Origin: Chloroflexota bacterium
GTDB lineage: Bacteria; Chloroflexota; JAHJIN01
DNA: 33,023 bases
Assembly: GCA_018823415.1 (NCBI GenBank)
Contig: JAHJIN010000195.1
Location: forward strand, 1-33,023
Reading direction: 5' to 3'
Shown piece by piece: positions 1 to 7,918 of this stretch. The notes beneath the pieces are model-generated. The model made no database searches. It saw nothing but the letters and a program-made list of their open reading frames with translations, and was not told where the DNA came from. A program made the position numbers and the translations under genes. Within the stretch, counting starts at the first letter, position 1; the number at the start of each line of letters is the position of its first letter.

Positions 1-269
1 CCAAGACGTGGCTCGTATCTGGTCGGTACGAGTCCGGCACGGAGGATTAGCCTTCCCGGGTGGTCCGTCGTTCGGCGCATGCCGAACAGGTCTATTATCG
101 CCGGGGCACTCGCTTGGCGCAAGTAGGTGGCGCCGTACCACGAGTTCGTGGTGATATTATATACAAGGGAGGTGGTGAACTGCTCTGGTTCGGCAACGAG
201 ACGCCCTGCGACGCAAGACACTGCGTGTCGAAACACGCTTGATGGATTATTACATATGAGGAGGTTCAA
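1..269. other. Left-edge stretch with no supportable gene
   Basis: I see no gene that can be defended here. One frame reads open from the edge to a TAG at 48-50 and could be the last 15 codons of a gene to the left, but it is too short to name. Two short overlapping open frames in 60-315 have no family resemblance and the second overlaps the mbtH-like gene. An A/T-rich patch near 152-164 (gatattatatac) could be a -10-like element for the downstream gene, without a convincing -35. The stretch ends with a strong ribosome binding site, GAGGAGG, just before the start at 270. Confidence 0.4.
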
Positions 270-506
270 ATGCCCTGGGACGAAGAAGACGACACCACCA
301 TCTACAAGGTTGTGATCAACCACGAAGAGCAGTATTCGATCTGGCCTGCTGATCGAGAGAACCCGCTGGGTTGGAATGATGTGGGAAAATCGGGACTCAA
401 GCAGGAGTGCCTGGACTATATCAAGGAAGTGTGGACGGACATGAGGCCCCTGAGCTTGCGGAAAAAGATGGAAGAAGATGCGCGGCGGGCGGCCGAAGGC
501 CAGTAG
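270..506 (+). CDS. mbtH: MbtH-like protein
   Basis: Small protein (78 aa) of the MbtH family, which binds the adenylation domains of nonribosomal peptide synthetases and is needed for their folding or activity. The family signature is clear: the SIWP motif after an acidic N-terminus, PLGW about ten residues on, then the CL..I..VW segment and TDMRPLSLR near residues 55-63. The start is set by GAGGAGG seven bases upstream of the ATG. The family is usually about 70 residues, so it is complete with a slightly long charged C-terminal tail. MbtH genes normally sit beside NRPS genes; none is in the window, so the synthetase is probably to the left. A carbamoyltransferase follows 98 bases downstream in the same direction. 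Confidence 0.93.
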   Translation: MPWDEEDDTTIYKVVINHEEQYSIWPADRENPLGWNDVGKSGLKQECLDYIKEVWTDMRPLSLRKKMEEDARRAAEGQ

Positions 507-554
507 GTGAGTAGCACCAGCGTGGTCAGGTGCAAAACGGCGATGGGACCAGTG

Positions 555-585
555 AGTTTTGGCGGGGCGTAGCCCCGCCAAAACT
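555..585. repeat. Perfect 14-bp inverted repeat with GTA loop
   Basis: Between mbtH and the carbamoyltransferase gene lies a perfect hairpin: arms 555-568 and 572-585, loop GTA, with core GGCGGGGC/GCCCCGCC flanked by TTTT/AAAA. The T-run lies on the 5' arm and the sequence after the hairpin is CTGTCCAG, so it is not a textbook intrinsic terminator on the + strand. It may be an attenuator or a copy of a dispersed palindromic (REP-like) element; one copy in the window cannot decide. Confidence 0.7.
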
Positions 586-604
586 GTCCAGTGAGGTAGC
601 TCTG

Positions 605-2374
605 ATGAACATTATCGGCCTTGCTGCTTTTTATCACGAGGCGGCTTGTTGTTTGTTGCAGGACGGCGAGGTGGTTGGCGCCGCGGCCGAGGAGCGGTTT
701 TCGAGGATCAAGCACGATCCGGCGCTGCCGGTTGAAGCTTTTCGTTTCTGCCTCCAGGCCGGCGGTATCGACATCACCCAGATCGACGCGCTGGCCTATT
801 ATGAATCGCCCGACAAAAAGCTAGATCGCCAACAAACTTGTGGGGTACCCAAATCCACAGTCGAGGATCTCGTGCCCTCTGGCGCCGGGCTGATCGAGCA
901 GATCCTTGGTGAAAAGCTGGGCTACGAAGGGCCGATCTTGTTCTTTGATCATCATCTGTCCCACGCTGCCAGCGCCTTTTATTTTTCGGGGTTTCGCGAC
1001 GCGGCCATCCTCACCGTGGACGGCGTGGGGGAGTGGGCCACCACGACCTATGGCCTGGGCAAGGGCGCCGCGATCGATCTGTTTGAAGAGGTGCGGTTCC
1101 CCCACTCTTTGGGGTTGCTCTATGCGGCAGTGACTGCCTACCTCGGTTTTCGGGTCAACAGCGGTGAGTACAAGGTGATGGGACTGGCTGCCTATGGGCA
1201 GCCACGTTACGTGGCCCAGGTGTACAACTTGATCAACCCCCAGGAGCAGGGTCAATATAGCCTTGATATGGCGTATTTTGACTTTGTCCGGGGGAACCAG
1301 ATGTACTCTCCTGCGTTATGCGATCTGTTTGGCGCGCCTCCTCGTCAACCCGGCGCCGAGATCACCGCGTTTCACTGTGACGTGGCCCGGAGCGTTCAAT
1401 TCGTGTTGGAAGAGATCCTGTTGGACAAGGTCCACTATCTTGCCAGCCGAGTCGATTCCCCCAATCTCTGTATGGCCGGTGGGGTTGCCCTCAACTGTGT
1501 GGCCAACGGTCGCATTGTGCGAGAAGGCCCTTTTGAAAAGCTGTTCGTACAACCGGCGGCCGGCGATGCCGGTGGCTGTTTGGGGGCAGCAGCTCTGGCT
1601 CATGTCCATTTGACCGGCGAACGCCATAGCCATATGCCCTTGAGTCATGTGTATTGGGGACCGGCATGGACCTCGGAAGAGGTGGCAGCGATCTTGTTGG
1701 CGGCGGAAATCCCGGCCGACGATTTTCGCCAGCGGCAAGACCGTCTCCTGGAAAAGGTAGTGGATGGTCTGGAGTCCGGCCAGATCGTCGGCTGGTTCCA
1801 GGGAGCCATGGAGTTTGGCCCCCGGGCCTTGGGTGCCCGCAGCATTCTGTCCAACCCACTGCTTCCCGGTATTCGGGATCGGCTTAATCGACTCAAGGGC
1901 AGAGAGATGTTTCGACCTTTTACGCCCAGTGTGCTGGCTCACCACACCGCGGCTCATTTTGACCTCGACCATCTGTCACTCTTTATGCTTGAAACGTGCC
2001 CGGTGCGATCCCCGCTCGCTTTGCCCGGGATTACGCACGTCGATGGGTCGTCTCGCCCGCAGACGGTATCTGCCGAATTGAATCCGCGCTATGCGGCGCT
2101 GCTAGAAGCGTTTTACCGGCGCACCGGGTGTCCGTTGCTGTTGAACACGTCGCTCAACTTTCGGGGTGAGCCCATCGTCTGTTCTCCCATCGATGCGCTG
2201 TTGTGCATGGGGCGGATGGGTTTGGATATCCTGGTTTTGAACGACTTTTATATCGAACGCACCAGGCTGCCTGACAATTGGGATGTTTTGTGTGCCGGCT
2301 GGCAGACCCAGCAGCAGAGCGCTTTTACCAAACACGAGAATATGATTCATGACTATCTTTACACCTTTGTCTGA
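605..2374 (+). CDS. NodU/CmcH-type carbamoyltransferase
   Basis: 589-aa enzyme of the NodU/CmcH O-carbamoyltransferase family, which transfers a carbamoyl group from carbamoyl phosphate (via carbamoyl-AMP) to a hydroxyl of a small molecule. Visible marks: the N-terminal ASKHA-like start with YHEAACC and AEERFSR, the metal/substrate-binding HHLSHAASAF at about residues 116-125, MGLAAYG, GGVALNC, GPRALGARSIL, and the C-terminal LNTSLNFRGEPIV. The open frame extends back to 530, but I chose the ATG at 605 because the family begins at MNIIGL and GAGGT lies just upstream; the upstream part runs through the hairpin at 555-585. Length is normal for the family. It sits between MbtH and an SGNH hydrolase and overlaps the latter by 26 bases, suggesting tailoring of a peptide-type natural product. 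The acceptor cannot be read from sequence. Confidence 0.93.
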   Translation: MNIIGLAAFYHEAACCLLQDGEVVGAAAEERFSRIKHDPALPVEAFRFCLQAGGIDITQIDALAYYESPDKKLDRQQTCGVPKSTVEDLVPSGAGLIEQILGEKLGYEGPILFFDHHLSHAASAFYFSGFRDAAILTVDGVGEWATTTYGLGKGAAIDLFEEVRFPHSLGLLYAAVTAYLGFRVNSGEYKVMGLAAYGQPRYVAQVYNLINPQEQGQYSLDMAYFDFVRGNQMYSPALCDLFGAPPRQPGAEITAFHCDVARSVQFVLEEILLDKVHYLASRVDSPNLCMAGGVALNCVANGRIVREGPFEKLFVQPAAGDAGGCLGAAALAHVHLTGERHSHMPLSHVYWGPAWTSEEVAAILLAAEIPADDFRQRQDRLLEKVVDGLESGQIVGWFQGAMEFGPRALGARSILSNPLLPGIRDRLNRLKGREMFRPFTPSVLAHHTAAHFDLDHLSLFMLETCPVRSPLALPGITHVDGSSRPQTVSAELNPRYAALLEAFYRRTGCPLLLNTSLNFRGEPIVCSPIDALLCMGRMGLDILVLNDFYIERTRLPDNWDVLCAGWQTQQQSAFTKHENMIHDYLYTFV

Positions 2375-4346
2375 TCCGCAGCCGATCAGCATTTGGCAGC
2401 CCCAACGGTCTGCCGGCGAGTTGATCTTTGTGCGGCCAGATCCATACCCTCTTGGCGATCATTACGCAACCCAGAAGGTTCTCCATGCTGCCAAAGGACC
2501 TTCAATCCGGCGCATTTGTTTTTTGGGCGAGTCGGTTGCCGCAGGTTATCTCTATGCGCCCCATTTGACTCCCGCTGGCGTACTGCAAGCTCAACTGGAG
2601 GCCGTGGGGCAACCCTCTTACGAGGTCGTTGATCTGGCCCGGGTCAACGAAACCCTCGACGGTCTGGTAACTACGGTCCGACAGGCCCTACAACTGCAGC
2701 CGGATCTGGCGGTCATCTGGGTCGGGAATAACTGGAACCTGTTAGAAACCCCCGAGTTTTCTCCCTACATCCCCTCAACCCAGGCCCGGCAACGTTATGG
2801 ACAGGCGCTGCGCCAGGCCGGTGTGCTGGGCCCCATCGAAGAGGCGGCGCGCAGCCGTTTGCAGCGCTCGGCGCGAGCTTTGGCAGAAGTCGATCTCATC
2901 GCCCGCTCTGCTGCGCTGCCTGTCATCCTGGTGGTTCCCGAGACCAACCTGGCCGACTGGGAGAATCGTCAGCCGGTGGTATGGCTGCCGGGCGACCAAA
3001 CCAGTCAGTGGTACGTGCTGTACCATGAGGCCCGGCGACAGTTGGACAACCAGGACTGGCCGGCTGCCGCAGATACGGCTCGCAGCATGATCGCGTGTGA
3101 TGGCAGTACGTGTCCCACTTCTTACCGTATCCTGGCCAAGGCTTACATGGGCTTGGGCGATCTCGATCGAGCGCGGGAGGCCGCCCTGGCGGAAATAGAT
3201 AGCGGTCAATACGCCAATCTCTGCTTCATGAGCGCGCCGCAGGCGACGATGATGGATCAGGCACTTTTGCGGCAGGCTGCCAGTAGATATGGATTTGGTT
3301 GTGTCGATCTGCCGGCGATCCTGGCCGAGCATACCGGGTCGCCTTTGCCGGGGCGACGATTGTTTCTGGATTATTGCCATTTAACCGTTGAAGGCATCAA
3401 GGTGAGCATGGCTGCGGTTTCATCCGAGATCCTGCAGCGGCTCGAAGGGCGCGACCGTCAAGCCAACTGGCAAGCTGTGCTGGCCCAGGTGCCTGAACCC
3501 ATCGTGTCCCCTCAGGCGGATGCCGTTGCCAAGTTTGGTGCAGCCATCCACAACGCGCATCGCCTCTTGACCTTCGGCTCAAAGGCTTCGATTGTCGAGT
3601 ATTGGTGTCAGGAGGCGTTGGATGCTTATCCGGGGATCAAGGAGACGATGCTTGATTTCATCCGGGCCCGGACGGCGCCGTGCCCCGTTATCCTCACGGC
3701 AGCGCAGCAGAGGAATCTTGCTTCTCCCTATTACCTAACGATGCAGCATGGCTGGCGATACGATTACTTGGATGTGGTCGTCATCCAGGCTGTGCAAGCT
3801 GTGCTTGAGCGAGCGGGCGGCTCTGGCTGTTCTGAGATCAGGGACTTGGTTCTGACACGTCACCACATTCGTGATCAAGTTACCGATCTGGCTATTCCTT
3901 TTTACCACTGGGAACCGTTAGAACGGTTCTACCCTGACGTGATGGCTTTTGCCGATCTGGCACGACGAGCGATGGTTCGCTCGCCCTGGCCGGTTTCCAG
4001 TTTTTGCCTGGTTTGTGATGCGACACGCGATGTCGAGCTAGATATCACCGCTCGTCTCCCCGCTTTGACCTGGGAAAAGGCTGCCCCGGCGGGGGTCCAA
4101 GTTGGCGTCAATGGTTGCTTCATCAAAAATGTCCGGCTGGGGACCCGGTGGCGTCGTAGGACAGTACGGATCGGCCGGAACCGTCTGCGGCCGGGATTCA
4201 ACCAGGTCGTCTTGCGCTGGCCTATGCCGTACATCCGCGGCGAACAAGCACTCACCGCTACCTGTGCTCGGCTGGAGCAGGGGCTAGAGGCTGACTTGCA
4301 CCCGGTGTTTGGCGAGGTGTTTGCCCTGATTGCCAGACCGGATTAG
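2349..4346 (+). CDS. SGNH/GDSL-type hydrolase with extra C-terminal region
   Basis: 665-aa protein with an SGNH-hydrolase-like N-terminal half. Block I is FLGESVAAG with the presumed nucleophile Ser62 (GES in place of GDS), an Asn pair in WVGNN near 125-128 may form the oxyanion hole, and DYCHLT supplies Asp341 and His344 as the DxxH end of the triad. Residues about 225-285 resemble one or two TPR-like helical pairs inserted between the blocks. The last ~290 residues match no family I recognise. There is no signal peptide or membrane segment. The start overlaps the end of the carbamoyltransferase, so the two are probably translationally coupled. A role in acyl or carbamoyl ester chemistry on the same metabolite is inference. 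It is the last + strand gene before the convergent junction. Confidence 0.75.
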   Translation: MTIFTPLSDPQPISIWQPQRSAGELIFVRPDPYPLGDHYATQKVLHAAKGPSIRRICFLGESVAAGYLYAPHLTPAGVLQAQLEAVGQPSYEVVDLARVNETLDGLVTTVRQALQLQPDLAVIWVGNNWNLLETPEFSPYIPSTQARQRYGQALRQAGVLGPIEEAARSRLQRSARALAEVDLIARSAALPVILVVPETNLADWENRQPVVWLPGDQTSQWYVLYHEARRQLDNQDWPAAADTARSMIACDGSTCPTSYRILAKAYMGLGDLDRAREAALAEIDSGQYANLCFMSAPQATMMDQALLRQAASRYGFGCVDLPAILAEHTGSPLPGRRLFLDYCHLTVEGIKVSMAAVSSEILQRLEGRDRQANWQAVLAQVPEPIVSPQADAVAKFGAAIHNAHRLLTFGSKASIVEYWCQEALDAYPGIKETMLDFIRARTAPCPVILTAAQQRNLASPYYLTMQHGWRYDYLDVVVIQAVQAVLERAGGSGCSEIRDLVLTRHHIRDQVTDLAIPFYHWEPLERFYPDVMAFADLARRAMVRSPWPVSSFCLVCDATRDVELDITARLPALTWEKAAPAGVQVGVNGCFIKNVRLGTRWRRRTVRIGRNRLRPGFNQVVLRWPMPYIRGEQALTATCARLEQGLEADLHPVFGEVFALIARPD

Positions 4347-4473
4347 TCTGTACGAGGCGTTGCTGTCAGACGAGGCTCAGGCTCGGAGAGGAATGATGTC
4401 GCTGCACCACCGGGAGACCCGGGTGATTGGGGAAACGGTCTCGCCGCTGATCTATCCTTTTCGCGATGACGTA

Positions 4474-4497
4474 AAAGCGGGCGCGCTAACCCGCTTT
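4474..4497 (-). terminator. Intrinsic terminator of the minus-strand array
   Basis: Hairpin with arms AAAGCGGG (4474-4481) and CCCGCTTT (4490-4497) and an 8-base loop. On the minus strand the stem is followed by a short T-rich end (CTTTTACG) 10 bases after the MoaD-like stop codon, as expected for a rho-independent terminator. On the + strand the T-run is shorter, so it may act weakly in both directions between the convergent units. The rest of 4347-4504 holds no gene. Confidence 0.7.
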
Positions 4498-4504
4498 CCA
4501 CTGG

Positions 4505-4789
4505 TCATCCACCCCCCATCATGACCATCAGCAACACGCTGTCGCCATCATGCAGCGCCGTATCAAGCTGGTCGTGGGGCACCCACTCTTTCCCGTTGAG
4601 CAGGATCTGGACCATCGGATCCCACTCGCCTTTTTTGTCATACAATGCTTGCCGGGCCGGCCGGCCATACCGGGCGACCAGATAGTCGAGCAGGTCGCCC
4701 ACCGATTCCCCGGCAAACTCGACCTCTAACTCTTTGCGGCCGATTGTCTCGGGCAGCACCGGCAGGAGGATCTTGAGCTGGACCTTCAT
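4505..4789 (-). CDS. MoaD/ThiS-family sulfur carrier of the tungsten-enzyme operon
   Basis: 94-aa ubiquitin-like protein of the MoaD/ThiS family. Such proteins carry a thiocarboxylate on a C-terminal Gly-Gly and supply the dithiolene sulfur of molybdopterin or tungstopterin. It ends in VLLMVMMGGG, the expected glycine tail (three Gly here), and contains the usual ILLNGKEW and DGDSVLLM segments. The ATG at 4789 overlaps the stop of the preceding ferredoxin gene (ATGA), so I reject longer starts. Being last in an operon with an AOR-family gene, it is probably a dedicated sulfur carrier for the tungsten cofactor (inference). AOR operons often carry such a gene. No MoeB-type activating enzyme is in the window. 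Confidence 0.87.
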   Translation of the reverse strand: MKVQLKILLPVLPETIGRKELEVEFAGESVGDLLDYLVARYGRPARQALYDKKGEWDPMVQILLNGKEWVPHDQLDTALHDGDSVLLMVMMGGG

Positions 4790-5271
4790 ACGCGCTCGCC
4801 TTTCAAGGCTGCCATCAGGCGGCGGCCCGCCGCGCGCTTTTTGCGCAGACTGACCGTCGAAGGCAACTGGTAGGTGAGTGCCCCGGGCTCGCAGACGCGC
4901 ACACACCAGGGCTCAACACCCCCGCACAGATCGCACTTGATGGCCTGCCGCTGGTCCCGGTCCAGAGTGACCGCGCCAAAGGGACAGGCCACGATGCACA
5001 TCCGGCAGCCCACGCAGAGGTCACGATCCACGATCATGGCCCCGGTATCGGCATCACGGGAGATAGCCTGCACCGGGCAGATGTCGGCGCACGCCGGTTC
5101 CTCGCACTGCTGGCAGACGGTGGGCACATCCAGCCCTTCCCGCTCCCACTTGACGATGCGCACCGCCGACTTGTTCGGGTTGCATGCCCGCACGTGAAAC
5201 ACCGAGCAAGCCATCTCACAGTTCCGGCAGCCGGTGCACTTTTCATGGTCCACGACGATGATCTTGTTCAT
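4786..5271 (-). CDS. 4Fe-4S ferredoxin-type electron-transfer protein (BamC/AorA-like), copy 2
   Basis: 161-aa polyferredoxin of the DmsB/HycB/BamC type, predicted to hold up to four [4Fe-4S] clusters. Cys groups in order: CTGCRNCEMAC near residues 12-22, CQQCEEPACADICP, CVGCRMCIVACP and CDLCGGVEPWCVRVCEP. No signal peptide, so cytoplasmic. The start ATG at 5271 overlaps the stop of the LUD-CCG gene (ATGA), and the family starts at this point. It is a close paralog of the protein at 7420-7908: the first 25 residues differ at only a few places and the cluster motifs keep the same spacing. Such subunits pass electrons from AOR-family enzymes to ferredoxin or other partners. Which of the two copies partners the AOR is unknown. 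Confidence 0.88.
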   Translation of the reverse strand: MNKIIVVDHEKCTGCRNCEMACSVFHVRACNPNKSAVRIVKWEREGLDVPTVCQQCEEPACADICPVQAISRDADTGAMIVDRDLCVGCRMCIVACPFGAVTLDRDQRQAIKCDLCGGVEPWCVRVCEPGALTYQLPSTVSLRKKRAAGRRLMAALKGERV

Positions 5272-7358
5272 GGTTCCGACTTGGTGGAATAGGCTTGCCA
5301 CAATAGTACCAGCGGGTGGACCACGTTCTGGCCCGATCCCGCTTGCATCTGCATCGCACACCCGGCGCAGTTGGTGATGCCCAGGTCATAGCCTGGTGAT
5401 TGCAACTCGTCGAACAGATAGCGCCCAATCTCGCGCGACTCGTCCCGGTGCGCCCGGCGCATGCCGAAAGAACCAGCCAGGCCGCAGCAGCCCCGGTCGA
5501 TATCAACCGGCTCCAGCCCTGGAACGAGCCTGAGCAAGTCCAAGTTCTCCGGACCCAGGTCGCGCACCCGTAGGTGACAGGGTGTGTGGTAGCCGACCCG
5601 CAGCTCCAGTGGCTCAAAGGCGGTGTCCAATTCGCCCTGCTGGTGTAACGCCCACAAAAAGGCACTGACGTCCCGGATCTGTGCTGCCACCAGCCGCGCG
5701 TCGTCGCTCCCTGGCAGCAGGTAAGGCCAGTCACGTTCCAGCGCCGTGCCGCAACTGGGACAGCTCACCAGGATCGGGTACCCTTTCTGCGCCAGTGGTT
5801 CCAGGGCCCTCAGGCTCCGACGAGCGTATCGCTGAGCCAGTTCCTTGTCCCCGTAGGGAAAGCAAGCCACGCCACAGCACGCATGGTTTGGCACCAGCAC
5901 CCGGAACCCATTGCGCTCCAGGATGTGTACGACGGCCCAGCCCAGCGCCGGGTCGGTAAAGTTGGCGTAACAACCCGGATAGTACACCACCGTGCGATCG
6001 GAAGTGGGGCCGGACGGGCGGCGGCGATATTGGCGCAAGAATGTGTCGCGGTGAAAGGCCGGCAGCTTGCGCTCCCGGTCCATCCCGGACACCCACTCCA
6101 TCGGCCGGCGAGCCAGGGGCCAGTCGAACAGCCAGTTGCTCAGCGGCGCGGTCAGGCTGGAAGCCTGGAACAACACGCCGATGTTGCAGTAGAACTGATC
6201 CTGCCACCTGGTGGCACCCGCCTCTGCCTCGGCCTCGGAGATCATGACCGGCAGGTCGATGTCCAGCGGGCAACGGGCCCCGCAGCGTGCGCAGGTGATG
6301 CACTCGCGCAGCGAAGGGCTGTCTCCCCGCAGAAAAGCCATCAAATAGTCACGCGGCGTCCAACACGTCTCTTTCCCGTAGGTTGACCGGGTTGGGCACT
6401 CGATCAGGCAATTCCCACATCCGATGCACAGGAACAGGTCCCGATAGCGGGGATCGTTCAGCCAGGCGCGCCGGCCGTTGTCCAGCAGGATCACGCGCAC
6501 ATCTGTGCGCTGCATCGGCGCGTGTGACGCAAGGCGCGTCGTATCGTGGATGGGAGGTGAAGGAGTGAGGCTGTGTCCGGCGGGGACCTCGCCCTTGTTC
6601 TTGCCGCCTCGGCAGGGCATGTTCAGTGCCACGCCGAGCGTGCCATAGCGGGCCTGGGCCCGGGCAAAGAACTCGGCGCCCTCCTCGTCTCGCACCACGC
6701 GCTCTATGCCGATCACCAGCACCACCTGGCTTGCCTGCTCCAGTATCTCGGATATGTTGAAGAGGTGCTGCACGAAAAAGACCGTTCCGTCTTCAGCGGC
6801 GATCACGTTGACGCCCAGCACGCCAACGTCGGCAGATCGAGGAGCTGATGGCGTGATGGATTGGGGGTGAAAGGCCTCCCAGGTGGCCTCAGCTGAGGGG
6901 GGTTCGAGTTGCCAGTATCGCTCTACACCCTGGTCTGGATGGACGAACTGCTCGTCATACGTTTGCACCACCTCCAGGCCACGGGCCTCTAGATGGGGCC
7001 GCAGTTCGGCCACGGTTGCCGAGCGGTTGACCAGCACCCGGCGTGATGGACCGGCCAGCCGGGCGATCTCGTCGGCTGCCTCCTGGGCCGTTGTCGCTTC
7101 CAGCGGCGTCACGCCGTACCGCTCTTGCAAGGTAGTCGTCAACTGTGCCAGCAACTCGTCCAGGTGTTCTGCCGTATCGACGCGGATGGCGCGCAGGCGG
7201 TCGCGCAAGGCTTCTTCGTCCAAGGGCAGCGTCGCGCGACGCGGTTTGGCCAGTTGCCCGGCCGCCCGCCGGCGCTTGGGCTCCGGGTCCGGCATCAAAA
7301 ACCACACCGGCAGACGCGGCATGTCCCTGTCCATTTCGAGTTCGTGCGATTCCATCAT
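5268..7358 (-). CDS. LUD domain - 4Fe-4S - double CCG fusion protein
   Basis: 696-aa fusion of what are often separate LutB and LutA proteins. Residues about 50-250 form a LUD domain. A bacterial ferredoxin-like module follows with Cys311, 314, 317, 321 and Cys353, 356, 359, 363. The C-terminal half has two CCG domains: YYPGCY at 459-464 with HACCG at 492-496, and HTPCH at 591-595 with RGCCG at 622-626. CCG domains hold noncubane [4Fe-4S] clusters in HdrB/HdrD and lactate-utilisation proteins. Residues about 257-286 are a Pro/Ser/His-rich insertion not expected in LutB. The protein probably passes electrons between the AOR-family enzyme, the two ferredoxins beside it and a thiol or quinone-type acceptor (inference). 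The upstream SD is weak (AAGG), so a start a few codons later (Met9 or Met13) is possible. Confidence 0.85.
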   Translation of the reverse strand: MMESHELEMDRDMPRLPVWFLMPDPEPKRRRAAGQLAKPRRATLPLDEEALRDRLRAIRVDTAEHLDELLAQLTTTLQERYGVTPLEATTAQEAADEIARLAGPSRRVLVNRSATVAELRPHLEARGLEVVQTYDEQFVHPDQGVERYWQLEPPSAEATWEAFHPQSITPSAPRSADVGVLGVNVIAAEDGTVFFVQHLFNISEILEQASQVVLVIGIERVVRDEEGAEFFARAQARYGTLGVALNMPCRGGKNKGEVPAGHSLTPSPPIHDTTRLASHAPMQRTDVRVILLDNGRRAWLNDPRYRDLFLCIGCGNCLIECPTRSTYGKETCWTPRDYLMAFLRGDSPSLRECITCARCGARCPLDIDLPVMISEAEAEAGATRWQDQFYCNIGVLFQASSLTAPLSNWLFDWPLARRPMEWVSGMDRERKLPAFHRDTFLRQYRRRPSGPTSDRTVVYYPGCYANFTDPALGWAVVHILERNGFRVLVPNHACCGVACFPYGDKELAQRYARRSLRALEPLAQKGYPILVSCPSCGTALERDWPYLLPGSDDARLVAAQIRDVSAFLWALHQQGELDTAFEPLELRVGYHTPCHLRVRDLGPENLDLLRLVPGLEPVDIDRGCCGLAGSFGMRRAHRDESREIGRYLFDELQSPGYDLGITNCAGCAMQMQAGSGQNVVHPLVLLWQAYSTKSEP

Positions 7359-7388
7359 CTTGGCCTTGAATCCATGCGTCCGGGAAAG

Positions 7389-7435
7389 GTAGCCAGTAGT
7401 CAGATGATCTGGCTACTGGTTACTGGCTACTGATG
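7389..7435. repeat. Intergenic CAGTAGYCAG palindromic repeat, copy 1
   Basis: Built from CAGTAGYCAG-type units and their complement. On the minus strand CAGTAGCCAGAT and ATCTGACTACTG form a near-perfect hairpin. The stop of the ferredoxin gene at 7420 (CAG TAA) lies inside it, and the last codons of that gene are repeat sequence. Confidence 0.85.
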
Positions 7436-7908
7436 GCTCTCCGCATCACCTCAGAGAGCTTTAATCCGGCGTCTCGTTTCTTCACCAGGCTCACCGTATT
7501 GGCCGGCACGAACTGGAGCGCATCGGGGTCGCAGAAACGGACGCAGGCCGGCTCGCCGTCGCACAGGTCACACTTGATCACCTGCCGGGCCACGGTGTCG
7601 ATCCCCATGCCGCCAAACGGACAGGCCATCACGCACATCTTGCAGCCGATGCACAGGTTGTAATCGACGACCACCCGACCCAGGGCCACGTCGCGGGAGA
7701 GCGCGTCCTTGGGACAGACGGCGATACAGGGTGCCTCCTCGCATTGCTGGCACACCATCGGCAACTCGAACCCCTCCAGCGGCCACTTGACGATGTGGAT
7801 GCGAGAGCGGCTGGGATTGCTCATGCCGGTGTGTTTTACCGAGCAGACCATCTCGCACAACCGGCACCCGGTGCATTTCTCGTGATCTATTACCAGTATC
7901 TTTTCCAT
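7420..7908 (-). CDS. 4Fe-4S ferredoxin-type electron-transfer protein (BamC/AorA-like), copy 1
   Basis: 162-aa cytoplasmic polyferredoxin encoded directly after the AOR-family gene. It has four Cys groups: CTGCRLCEMVC, CQQCEEAPCIAVCP, CIGCKMCVMACP and CDLCDGEPACVRFC, so up to four [4Fe-4S] clusters. This is the usual FeS partner of bacterial tungsten AORs (AorA) and of BamB (BamC). The start ATG at 7908 follows AGGAGAG, which includes the TAG stop of the AOR gene, so the two are tightly coupled. The protein ends in AISSQ, and those last residues and the stop codon are encoded by an intergenic repeat, so the C-terminus may have been changed by repeat insertion. The paralog at 4786-5271 lies two genes downstream. 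Confidence 0.9.
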   Translation of the reverse strand: MEKILVIDHEKCTGCRLCEMVCSVKHTGMSNPSRSRIHIVKWPLEGFELPMVCQQCEEAPCIAVCPKDALSRDVALGRVVVDYNLCIGCKMCVMACPFGGMGIDTVARQVIKCDLCDGEPACVRFCDPDALQFVPANTVSLVKKRDAGLKLSEVMRRAISSQ

Positions 7909-7918
7909 CTGCGCTCTC

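Noticed and set aside
60..315. Small peptides encoded before mbtH
   Set aside because: Frames are short, overlap mbtH or lack a good start, and no precursor-peptide features stand out.
530..604. N-terminal extension of the carbamoyltransferase
   Set aside because: It would translate the palindrome at 555-585; the family start and an SD fit the ATG at 605.
4330..4524. 64-aa + strand open frame in the convergent gap
   Set aside because: It overlaps the end of the SGNH gene and the terminator hairpin, and has no RBS or family resemblance.
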